Positions 34,075 to 41,609 of a stretch of 64,000 nucleotides of DNA are shown here, piece by piece. The stretch is from Flavobacterium channae (GTDB lineage: Bacteria; Bacteroidota; Bacteroidia; Flavobacteriales; Flavobacteriaceae). The notes beneath the pieces are model-generated. The model had not been told where the DNA came from, did no database searches, and saw nothing but the letters and a program-made list of their open reading frames with translations. The position numbers were made by a program, and so were the translations under genes. Location of the stretch: the NCBI RefSeq assembly GCF_021172165.1, contig NZ_CP089096.1, forward strand, positions 1 through 64,000. Direction: 5' to 3'. Position 1 is the first letter of the stretch. Each line of letters starts with the position of its first letter.

Positions 34075-34788
34075 TTAGTTTTCTTCCGTTAATTTTTTCA
34101 TTTCAGCATTAAAAATGGCTGTAAATTCTTCTTCAGATATGGTTTTTTCTTTTGGTAGTTGTAAAGGAATTTCTGTATCTAATTTTGTAATACTTTTTAA
34201 ATAAAATCTAACTTTTGAATTAACTACTCTAGCTTCAAATATTAATCCAGGTAAACCATAATATACATCAGGACCATAAGAGAAAGGAATTTCAGGGCAA
34301 AACCAAGCTTCAATTTCATAAGTATCTTTTCCTCTAAAATCATCATAGGAAACCTTTGCTATTGCACGATAACACAGAAAATTGTTAATTGATTTTGTTT
34401 CACTTGTTATTGTCCAATTATATTTATTGATATTACTCTTAATAAAGTATTTCTTTCCAGTCATTTCGGTCTCATAAATGGCTACATTATTTATTTTATC
34501 ATAATAATGAACTCCACTACCTCCTCCTACTGTAATTGCTCTCGGATTGAAACCTGTCATTTTAAGAGTTTTTATGTACTTAAAAAAAGCAAAATTATTA
34601 CTAATAATAAGCTCATATTCTACTTGATCAAACGATTCGTTAATGCTAACAATATTGTTTTTTATATTAATGTCAGTAATTTTTTCTAAATCTTCTTCAT
34701 TGTTAGAAATAGATTTACCATATACAATCTTGTAATTTTGCCCCATTATAGAGGAAGTAAATACTAAAAACAAAATAAGTTTTTTCAT
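34075..34788 (-). CDS. GLPGLI-family protein, copy 3
   Basis: The 237-residue protein has a signal peptide (to about 16, ending SIMGQ). Its core has YNWTITSETKSINNFLCYRA, then EAWFCPEIPFSYGPDVY and YGLPGLIFEAR, a Phe-Glu-Ala variant of the usual ILELQ ending. The C-terminal tail, KTISEEEFTAIFNAEMKKLTEEN, is the source (or twin) of the 3' fragment at 32669-32790. A Gly-rich GGGSGVHY loop near 93-100 is peculiar to this copy. Function unknown. Confidence 0.9.
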   Translation of the reverse strand: MKKLILFLVFTSSIMGQNYKIVYGKSISNNEEDLEKITDINIKNNIVSINESFDQVEYELIISNNFAFFKYIKTLKMTGFNPRAITVGGGSGVHYYDKINNVAIYETEMTGKKYFIKSNINKYNWTITSETKSINNFLCYRAIAKVSYDDFRGKDTYEIEAWFCPEIPFSYGPDVYYGLPGLIFEARVVNSKVRFYLKSITKLDTEIPLQLPKEKTISEEEFTAIFNAEMKKLTEEN

Positions 34789-34823
34789 GAATGTTTTATT
34801 AAACCGAATTGAAAAACTAACAT

Positions 34824-35501
34824 TTAAAATTCTGAATTTTCTTTAATTTTTTGATTGTATTCTTCTTTAGAAATCCTTTTTTTATTTGGCAATTCTAAGG
34901 AGATTTTTTTATCCGATAGAACAATTGATTTTGCCACTACCTTATTTCCGTTTTTTTCTAATTCCAAAATTAAACCTGGTAATCCATTGTATTCCAAAGG
35001 GCCATAAGAATAAGGTAATTCAGGACAAAACCATGCCGTAATTACCCTTTCTTTGTTTTTACCATCTCTTGCTGTATAACTTTCAGTACAAGTAGCTTTG
35101 TAGCATAAGTAGTTGTTAATTTTTTTGCTTTCACTTGAAATATTCCAATTATGATTTGATGGAGTTTTAATTAGAAATTCACCATAATCTTCGTGTAATA
35201 ACTTTTCTTTTAATTCAAAATAGACTTCTTTGAATCCAAGCATTATCAACAAAGTTTCTTCAGCTAAATTATACCCATCTTCTTTGTTTAAACTTAATTT
35301 ATAAAAAAAACTATTTTGGTTATTAAATTTTAATTCGAAGGAAATTCTTGCATTTTCAAGATTTTTAATTTGAACATCTCCTTTGTTTTCCTTTGTTTCA
35401 GGATATTTTTTTGACATTGCTTCATAAACAACTTGTCCGCTTTGCGAAAACAAAATGTTAAGTGAGAATAGTAGGATTACAACAACTTTTTTATGAATCA
35501 T
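34824..35501 (-). CDS. GLPGLI-family protein, copy 4
   Basis: The 225-residue protein starts MIHKKVVVILLFSLNILFSQ, a signal peptide. The core includes HNWNISSESKKINNYLCYKA, with an additional cysteine soon after (KATCTESY), then ITAWFCPELPYSYGP and NGLPGLILELEK. The extra Cys makes three in the mature protein, unlike the paired two in other copies. The spacing to copy 3 is 35 bases and to copy 5 is 40 bases, consistent with one operon. Confidence 0.9.
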   Translation of the reverse strand: MIHKKVVVILLFSLNILFSQSGQVVYEAMSKKYPETKENKGDVQIKNLENARISFELKFNNQNSFFYKLSLNKEDGYNLAEETLLIMLGFKEVYFELKEKLLHEDYGEFLIKTPSNHNWNISSESKKINNYLCYKATCTESYTARDGKNKERVITAWFCPELPYSYGPLEYNGLPGLILELEKNGNKVVAKSIVLSDKKISLELPNKKRISKEEYNQKIKENSEF

Positions 35502-35541
35502 AGAGTTATAGGTTTTGGTGTTTTTTTTAATTCAAAATAAA

Positions 35542-36243
35542 TCAGAATTGTTTTTTGACAAATTCACGAACCTTATTTTGAAATTCTTGATCAGTAATTA
35601 TCTTTCCTTCATTTGGCAGTACAATTTCTTTAACATCATTTGAAAACGCAATTTTTTCAACGCCAAAAACATTATTCCATTCTTGTAATTCTAATATTAA
35701 ACCAGGAAGACCGCCATAGCCTTTTGGTCCAATTGAGATAGGAATTTGAGGGCAAAACCAAGCAACTACAGGATGTTTGAAAATTTTACCATTGTCCACA
35801 ATATATTCGTTAGTTGCTTTATAGCAAGTGTAGCCATCAATGATTTTCGATTCATTTGTTAGAACCCAATTTAGATTCAAAGGTTCGATTATTAAGTATT
35901 CATTTTCTTTGAAAATGCTACCCGAATTGTTGTAATAAATTTTATTTTTAAAAATATAGATTTCTTTTTTAGCTCTACTATGAAGTATTGTCATTTCTAA
36001 GTTTTGACCATCTAAAGATAAGTTCTTTGTAAGTTTAAATTCGGAAATAGAGTCGTTGAACGTTAATTCAAATTTGAGATGTTTTGCGCCTTCTATTGCT
36101 TGTAAAACAAATTTTCCAATAGTTTCATTTTTGATTAATTTTTCATCTTCTAATATTTTAAAACTATAGGTTATGGTTCCGCTTTTTTGTGCAAGAGTGA
36201 CTAAAGAAAATAAAGCGAAGATGAGTAGAAAGAAATATTTCAT
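35542..36243 (-). CDS. GLPGLI-family protein, copy 5
   Basis: The 233-residue protein has a signal peptide (to about 18, ending TLAQ). The core contains LNWVLTNESKIIDGYTCYKA, HPVVAWFCPQIPISIGP and GGLPGLILELQ. A C-terminal KIITDQEFQNKVREFVKK helix matches the tails of the other copies. It has two conserved core cysteines. Function unknown. It lies 61 bases after copy 6 and 40 bases before copy 4. Confidence 0.9.
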   Translation of the reverse strand: MKYFFLLIFALFSLVTLAQKSGTITYSFKILEDEKLIKNETIGKFVLQAIEGAKHLKFELTFNDSISEFKLTKNLSLDGQNLEMTILHSRAKKEIYIFKNKIYYNNSGSIFKENEYLIIEPLNLNWVLTNESKIIDGYTCYKATNEYIVDNGKIFKHPVVAWFCPQIPISIGPKGYGGLPGLILELQEWNNVFGVEKIAFSNDVKEIVLPNEGKIITDQEFQNKVREFVKKQF

Positions 36244-36304
36244 CGGTTTTACTTATTTTTTTATGGGTTTCATGGTTTGAAATTAAACAACATGTAATTT
36301 TTAA

Positions 36305-37039
36305 CTAATTATTGTTTATGAGTTCATCTTTAACTCTTCGATCTCTGTTTTTAATTTCCTCATCGGATAACATTTCTCCTTCTGTTGGCTCTGTTATTTT
36401 AGTAGGAACAGTTTTCAAATCTATTTTTTCAACAACATAGGCAATTTCGTCTTCATGTAATTCTAAAATTAATCCAGGTAATCCAGAATATCTTGTAGGG
36501 CCTAGTGGAACTGGAATTTCAGGACAATACCAAGCTACAACAGGCCATAAAAACTCACGACCTTTCCATTTTTGAACATAAGTGTAAGTAGCTTTATAAC
36601 ATTTATAGCCTTGAATTTCTTTGGTTTCAGTAGTTAAATTCCATTCGATAAAACTTGCTTTTCTTTTTCTTAATAACGTAGCAAATGAATAGGTAAGCTG
36701 TTCAATTAAAGTATCTTTTTTTCTATTTATATAAAAAATGTCATCACCATAAAACAACCCAACAGTATATCTTTTACTCAATTGATTTTCTAAATCTGAA
36801 ATCATATTTTCAGACATTGTAAAAACAGCGGCCTCATTGTTGAATTGAAGCGTAAATCGAAGTAATTGTGCCATCATTTCGTGGTCTAATTCTTCTTGAT
36901 ACCACATTCTGTTTTGCTGTTTGAGTTCTTCTGTGGCTTGCTTTATACTAAAAAACGATTTGTAAGTAATTATTCCATTTTGTTGGCCAAAAGAACTAAT
37001 AAATGTTGTAAAAAAAAGAAAAATTATTGTTTTTTTCAT
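36305..37039 (-). CDS. GLPGLI-family protein, copy 6 (regulator-proximal)
   Basis: From the ATG at 37039 the 244-residue protein has a signal peptide MKKTIIFLFFTTFISSFGQQ. The open frame extends to 37063, but the extra residues precede the signal peptide and overlap the regulator gene. Its core has IEWNLTTETKEIQGYKCYKA, WPVVAWYCPEIPVPLGP and SGLPGLILELHED. It is the most divergent copy, with an Arg/Lys-rich KWKGREF loop before the WYCP block. It follows the response regulator gene by 16 bases, so the two are probably co-transcribed. Confidence 0.88.
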   Translation of the reverse strand: MKKTIIFLFFTTFISSFGQQNGIITYKSFFSIKQATEELKQQNRMWYQEELDHEMMAQLLRFTLQFNNEAAVFTMSENMISDLENQLSKRYTVGLFYGDDIFYINRKKDTLIEQLTYSFATLLRKRKASFIEWNLTTETKEIQGYKCYKATYTYVQKWKGREFLWPVVAWYCPEIPVPLGPTRYSGLPGLILELHEDEIAYVVEKIDLKTVPTKITEPTEGEMLSDEEIKNRDRRVKDELINNN

Positions 37040-37055
37040 AGTTGAGAATGCTTGA

Positions 37056-37715
37056 TTAAACATAACCTCTGCGTTTTACTTCGCGTAAAATGCTGGAATC
37101 ATCTGTGATATTTAATCCTTGTTTTATTTTGGCAAGCCTTTTTTGAATAGCAACTTCTGTTAAAAGAAGTTCCGAAGCAATTTCTTTTATTTTATAACCT
37201 TTGCTTAGTAATTCAACGATTTTGCGATTGGATTCTTTTGTAAAAATTTCTTCAATCCACATTTTGTCTTTTTTTTCTATTACAGTTGGGCTGCTGTATT
37301 TTTTTCCTTTTACAACAACATCGCTACAAATTGTAATTAATTCTTCGGGTTTTACATCGCTTTTAATAATTAAAGCATCTGGTTTTACTTTATGATCGAT
37401 ATCAAGTAAAATTAAATCTTCTAAATGTGCTGTAAAAATTAGCGTTTTACAAGAAGGCATTTTTTCGCGAAGAAACAAACAAACATCACCGCCATTTAAA
37501 ATGTTTTTTTCCGTGTCTGCTGGCATAGAAAAGTCGAGTATTGCCAAATCAAAATTTTCATTGGCTGCTGAAAAAGCATTAATTTCAAAAATAGCCGTTT
37601 TGCAGTTTTGTGCTTCTACAAAATGAATTGTTTTAACATCTTCAAAAGCATAATTTACTATGGTTTTCAAAGAGTTAATCATGTATTGATGGTCGTCAGC
37701 AATTAAGATTTTCAC
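37056..37715 (-). CDS. LuxR/NarL-type response regulator
   Basis: The 219-residue protein has a receiver domain (about 1-125) with acidic pocket D7/D8, phosphoacceptor D61 in LAILDFSMPA, T95 and K118. A C-terminal LuxR-type helix-turn-helix covers about 150-215 (NRKIVELLSKGYKIKEIASE). The start is GTG at 37715. No histidine kinase gene is adjacent, so its partner is encoded elsewhere. It heads the GLPGLI array and may autoregulate it. The start codon lies inside the perfect palindrome TTCACGCGTGAA at 37711-37722. Confidence 0.88.
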   Translation of the reverse strand: MKILIADDHQYMINSLKTIVNYAFEDVKTIHFVEAQNCKTAIFEINAFSAANENFDLAILDFSMPADTEKNILNGGDVCLFLREKMPSCKTLIFTAHLEDLILLDIDHKVKPDALIIKSDVKPEELITICSDVVVKGKKYSSPTVIEKKDKMWIEEIFTKESNRKIVELLSKGYKIKEIASELLLTEVAIQKRLAKIKQGLNITDDSSILREVKRRGYV

Positions 37716-37722
37716 GCGTGAA
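37711..37722. promoter_or_regulatory. 12-base perfect palindrome over the regulator start codon
   Basis: TTCACGCGTGAA is fully self-complementary and includes the GTG start of the response regulator. It could be an operator or may influence initiation. No second copy was seen in the window. Confidence 0.3.
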
Positions 37723-37825
37723 GGCTTTTATTTGCTACAAATTACTACAAAAAAGGCATAGCGCCATAATGAAAAATAAAATTTAACAAACGGTATAAAA
37801 AAACCATACTTTGTGTTAAAACAAA

Positions 37826-38677
37826 TTACTTCTTAGGTGCTACAGGAACTTGTTCGTTTTTAGTAATTAAAAGTTCCACTCTTCGGTCTAGTGTGCTTCC
37901 TTTTTTCAAAGATTGTGTGTTGCCATAACCTTTAAATGTCATACGTGTTCTGCTAATGCGTTTCATTAAAAAGTAATTGTATACTCTTTTAGCACGATTA
38001 ATAGACAATTCACGTTTTTTGGTATCGCGATCAATAGCTTCTTTTTGGAATGTTGGCGTACAACAAACGTGCCCTTGAATTTCGAAATGGATGTTTTTGT
38101 ATTTGTGAAGTTCTAAAGCAATTCGGTCCAATTCTTTCTTTGCTTTGTAGGTAAGTTGACTACTTCCTCTTTCAAACAAAACGTGGTCTAGATAAATTCT
38201 ATCGCCAACAATTCTGTCTTTTTTAATGGAACTATAAACGCCAGGAATTTTTAAATCTTCAATTACAACTGGTTTAAAATTGACTACTACGTCTACTCTA
38301 CGGTTTTTTGAACGCGCTTCCGGAACATTGGTTTGCATGTCTTCATCAAGCATAATTCTCCCTTTTCCTTCAAGGGTAATGATGATTTTACTCTTAATTC
38401 CTTTTTCTATCAATTTGTCTTTTACCGTGTTAGCTCTGTTGGTAGACAAAGTGTAGTTATAAGCATCTTTTCCTCTGTCATCACAATAACCAAAAATTTG
38501 TACCGATTCTATTCGGGCAGTATCAATTTTACTAACAAAAGCTACAACGGCATTGGCTTGCTCTTCTTTTAAATTGTATTTGTCAAATTCGAAGAAAATA
38601 GAGTGTACTTCTTCGTCTTCTTGTGCAAAACTAACAATTGAAAAAAGAAAAAGAAATAGCGAGAGTAAACGTGTCAT
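37826..38677 (-). CDS. Secreted protein with two tandem OmpA-like domains
   Basis: The 283-residue protein has a signal peptide (MTRLLSLFLFLFSIVSFAQ, cleavage near 19). Two OmpA-like peptidoglycan-binding domains follow. The first (about 25-130) starts with IFFEFDKYNLK and has the YNYTLSTNRANTV element. The second (about 160-272) has VLFERGSSQLTYKAKKELD and LSINRAKRVYNYFL. No transmembrane barrel or linker precedes either domain, so the protein is probably a free periplasmic peptidoglycan binder. Tandem OmpA domains without an anchor are unusual. It ends just before the S41 protease gene, with three bases between the coding regions. Confidence 0.85.
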   Translation of the reverse strand: MTRLLSLFLFLFSIVSFAQEDEEVHSIFFEFDKYNLKEEQANAVVAFVSKIDTARIESVQIFGYCDDRGKDAYNYTLSTNRANTVKDKLIEKGIKSKIIITLEGKGRIMLDEDMQTNVPEARSKNRRVDVVVNFKPVVIEDLKIPGVYSSIKKDRIVGDRIYLDHVLFERGSSQLTYKAKKELDRIALELHKYKNIHFEIQGHVCCTPTFQKEAIDRDTKKRELSINRAKRVYNYFLMKRISRTRMTFKGYGNTQSLKKGSTLDRRVELLITKNEQVPVAPKK

Positions 38678-38680
38678 TTT

Positions 38681-40315
38681 TTATTTTTTTAATATCGATT
38701 TGTATTGATTTGTATTGTTTAATAAAGCAATTGCTTTTTCAATTTCTACATTTTCTTTGGTGTAAAACTGATATAAACCTTCGCGATATTGGTAACGAGT
38801 TATAAGATCTTCCTGAATTAATTTTTTAATTTGGTTTTTGTTTTTATCCAATTCCAATTCTTGATTTCTTTCGATTGCCAATTCCAATTGTTTGTATTCA
38901 TTAGCAATTTGTGAATCAATCTTTTCTTTTTTAGCGGTTTCAAGAACGTTTTTAAGCGCTTTATTAGTTTCGGTGTCTAAACTTATCTTTTCTTGTTTTA
39001 AATACGCTTTAAAAGCATTAAAATCGGCATCAGAAACTGTTGGTATTCCGTTTAAAGAAGGATTTTTATAATACCATTGTGTTCCAAAGTTAAAAATAGC
39101 ATCCGTTTTAGTAACAGCGTCTGTAATATTAGCCAATTTAGTTTCTTCAATTTGAACATCTGGTAAAACGCCTCCTCCATCATAAACGGTTCTTCCTGCT
39201 TTGGTTTTAAAAGCATTGAACTCGTCTTGTGATTTTGTAATTGCTTTTCCGTTTTCGTCTTTTTTAGAATAATCTAATGCCTGAATACATCTTCCTGAAG
39301 GCGTGTAATATCTAGAAATAGTAACTTTAACTTGAGTTCCGTAAGACAAATCTAAAGGTCGTTGTACCAATCCTTTTCCAAAACTTCTTGAACCTAAAAC
39401 CACTCCTCTATCCAAATCTTGAATTGCACCTGCAACAATTTCTGAAGCTGATGCACTTTTTCCATCAACAATTACAACAATAGGAATTTCTAAATCGATA
39501 GGTTCGTTTTTAGTACGATATTCTAAATTGTGTTTTGGATTTTTCGATTTTGTAGTAACAATTAGTTCTCCTTTTGGCACAAAAAGATTACAAATATTTA
39601 CGGCTTCATGTAATAAACCACCCGGATTTCCTCTTAAATCTAAAATGATTTTTGTAGCGCCTTGTTTTTTTAAATCTAGCAAAGCAGTTTTGGTTTCAAA
39701 GCTTGATTTTTCAGTGAATTTACTTAAAACAATGTAGCCTGTATTGTCTTTTAAAAGCGAGAAAAATGGAACCGCTTTTATTTCAACATCATCTAAAATA
39801 ATAGTAGCGCTTTGTGTTTTTCCTTGACGAAGATATTGAATGTCAATTTTGGTGTTTTTTGCACCACGAAACAATTGCGAAGCATCTTCTTTGTATTCTT
39901 TTAGATTGATATCGCCTATTTGAATTACTTCATCGCCCGCTTTTAAGCCAGCTTTGTCAGCAGGAAATCCTTTGTAAATTTCTTTCAAAAATACTTTTCC
40001 ATCTCTTCTTTGAACCATGGCGCCTATTCCGGTGTATTCGCCAGTATTGTTGATTTTAAATTTTAAAACATCTTGTTCGTTGAAGAAAACCGTGTACGGA
40101 TCTAATTCTTTCAACATGTTTTTTATGGCGTTATCCATCATTTCACCCGGATTGGTTTCGTCCACGTAATTTTGGTTAACGGTTTTGAAAAGTCCAGTAA
40201 AGATTTCAATTTGCTTGGCAATTTCAAAAAAGTCGTTCTTGAAACTAACACCCACAAATAAGAAACCCGCTGCCAGAACAGGAATGATTATTTTTCCTCT
40301 GAAATATTTTTTCAT
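38681..40315 (-). CDS. S41-family C-terminal processing protease (CtpA-like)
   Basis: This exported serine protease removes C-terminal tails or degrades periplasmic proteins. The 544-residue protein has one N-terminal membrane anchor (about 8-24), a PDZ domain (about 90-170, with GLKAGDEVIQIGD) and the S41 peptidase domain (about 180-400). The catalytic Ser lies in GKSASASEIVAGA and the Lys in SFGKGLVQRP. A long C-terminal helical extension follows the catalytic core to residue 544. It lies between the OmpA-domain gene and rnpA on the same strand, a common flavobacterial arrangement with rnpA. Confidence 0.92.
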   Translation of the reverse strand: MKKYFRGKIIIPVLAAGFLFVGVSFKNDFFEIAKQIEIFTGLFKTVNQNYVDETNPGEMMDNAIKNMLKELDPYTVFFNEQDVLKFKINNTGEYTGIGAMVQRRDGKVFLKEIYKGFPADKAGLKAGDEVIQIGDINLKEYKEDASQLFRGAKNTKIDIQYLRQGKTQSATIILDDVEIKAVPFFSLLKDNTGYIVLSKFTEKSSFETKTALLDLKKQGATKIILDLRGNPGGLLHEAVNICNLFVPKGELIVTTKSKNPKHNLEYRTKNEPIDLEIPIVVIVDGKSASASEIVAGAIQDLDRGVVLGSRSFGKGLVQRPLDLSYGTQVKVTISRYYTPSGRCIQALDYSKKDENGKAITKSQDEFNAFKTKAGRTVYDGGGVLPDVQIEETKLANITDAVTKTDAIFNFGTQWYYKNPSLNGIPTVSDADFNAFKAYLKQEKISLDTETNKALKNVLETAKKEKIDSQIANEYKQLELAIERNQELELDKNKNQIKKLIQEDLITRYQYREGLYQFYTKENVEIEKAIALLNNTNQYKSILKK

Positions 40316-40386
40316 GTTGAAGTATTGAATTATACTAGTTTACGAAAGTAAAGAATCTTGAGCAAAAATTAAACCAAAAGTGCAAT

Positions 40387-40758
40387 TTACTTCTGCCTTT
40401 CGTTGAATTTTTGAAAAAGTTGGATGGTTTTCTCTTCGATTTCTTGATAAGAAAGTCGCTCTTTCGATTGATAAAAAAACATAAATGCATACGGTTTTTC
40501 CAAATGATCAATCAAAAGATGCTTGTTTAAACGATACGTTTCACGCAAAACACGTTTGAAATAATTACGATTGACCGCTTTTTTGAAGTATTTTTTAGAA
40601 ACGGAAACACCCATTTTAATCAGTTCCGCATTAGGCTCTGTATTTTCAACATAAACCAAACGCAACGGATATTTTGAAACTGATTTCCCTTCCGAAAACA
40701 ACAAGTCAATTGTGGTTTTGCTTTTTAATTTTTCGTGTTTGGGATAAGTGAATTTCAT
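40387..40758 (-). CDS. rnpA: Ribonuclease P protein component
   Basis: RnpA is the protein cofactor of the RNase P ribozyme that trims tRNA 5' ends. The 123-residue protein has the central RNR-like signature AVNRNYFKRVLRETYRLNK near 76-94 preceded by MGVSVSKKYFKKA. Its basic character and length are typical. It is not next to rpmH here. It lies 71 bases upstream of the S41 protease in transcription order. Confidence 0.93.
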   Translation of the reverse strand: MKFTYPKHEKLKSKTTIDLLFSEGKSVSKYPLRLVYVENTEPNAELIKMGVSVSKKYFKKAVNRNYFKRVLRETYRLNKHLLIDHLEKPYAFMFFYQSKERLSYQEIEEKTIQLFQKFNERQK

Positions 40759-40782
40759 GAAGCAAAGTTAGAAAACTTTAAA

Positions 40783-41472
40783 TTAAGATGCGTATTTAAG
40801 TTTTAATTCTTCTTTTAGAATCACAAATTTGTAAAAAGTGAAGTTGGAAATTCCAAATAAAATTATGGTTAGTGTTCTTAAAATTTCATCAGGAAAATAA
40901 TATTTGTTGATTAAAAACACGCCGATTTGAATCACAAATAAAATAGCGCTTATGAATAACCAATACAATCGTTTTTTGTCTTGAAAAAGGAAATTGAAAG
41001 TTGCCATTCCGCCAATGAAAGAAGTTAAAAAGCCATTTATAACCCATGGATAAAAATCCATTTTCACTTCTTTTTCTATCAAAAGTAACGCATACAAATA
41101 GATAAAAAAGAACGGAATGGAAGCCAAAACAATCGCTAACCAATTTTTATTTTCGATACTTTTATAAACGATGATAAAGATTAAAATCCGATAAGCAAGA
41201 GAAATGATAGCTCCAATAAAATTAAAAAAAGGCGTATTTTCCCTAAAGAATAAATAGGCAAAAAAGAACAAAATTAAAGCACTAAAATAAAGCGTACTTT
41301 TGATTTTGGAAGCAAGAAAATACATCAAAATAAGAATCGGAATTCGAATACTACCTAACAGGAATTCAAGAACGGGAAATGATTTCAGATTTAAAAATGA
41401 AAAGGCAACAACCACTAAAATGTATAGTATTGTTAATTGGGATACCGTTTTATTTTTATCTAAGATTTCCAC
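40783..41472 (-). CDS. Hypothetical polytopic membrane protein
   Basis: The 229-residue protein has about seven hydrophobic segments (near 14-33, 36-55, 57-73, 79-102, 107-129, 135-160, 170-215) and few charged loops. No catalytic or transport motif is recognised. The N-terminus reads MEILDKNKTVSQLTILYILV. It precedes rnpA by 24 bases on the same strand, so they may be co-transcribed, but no function follows from this. Confidence 0.6.
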   Translation of the reverse strand: MEILDKNKTVSQLTILYILVVVAFSFLNLKSFPVLEFLLGSIRIPILILMYFLASKIKSTLYFSALILFFFAYLFFRENTPFFNFIGAIISLAYRILIFIIVYKSIENKNWLAIVLASIPFFFIYLYALLLIEKEVKMDFYPWVINGFLTSFIGGMATFNFLFQDKKRLYWLFISAILFVIQIGVFLINKYYFPDEILRTLTIILFGISNFTFYKFVILKEELKLKYAS

Positions 41473-41557
41473 CTTTTATTTTTATACTAATTTACTAATA
41501 ATCAGTAGTATATTTTTTATTTTGTAGTTTTATTTTTAAGCCTACAAAAATAAGCAT

Positions 41558-41589
41558 AAAAAAAGCTTCCTCAAACCGAAGAAGCTTTT
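41558..41589 (-). terminator. Terminator of the EF-G paralogue gene
   Basis: On the minus strand the stem AAAAGCTTC/GAAGCTTTT (41561-41569 with 41581-41589) is followed by a T-run. It lies about 20 bases past the stop codon at 41610. Confidence 0.8.
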
Positions 41590-41609
41590 CTAAATACAAA
41601 ATCCATTCC

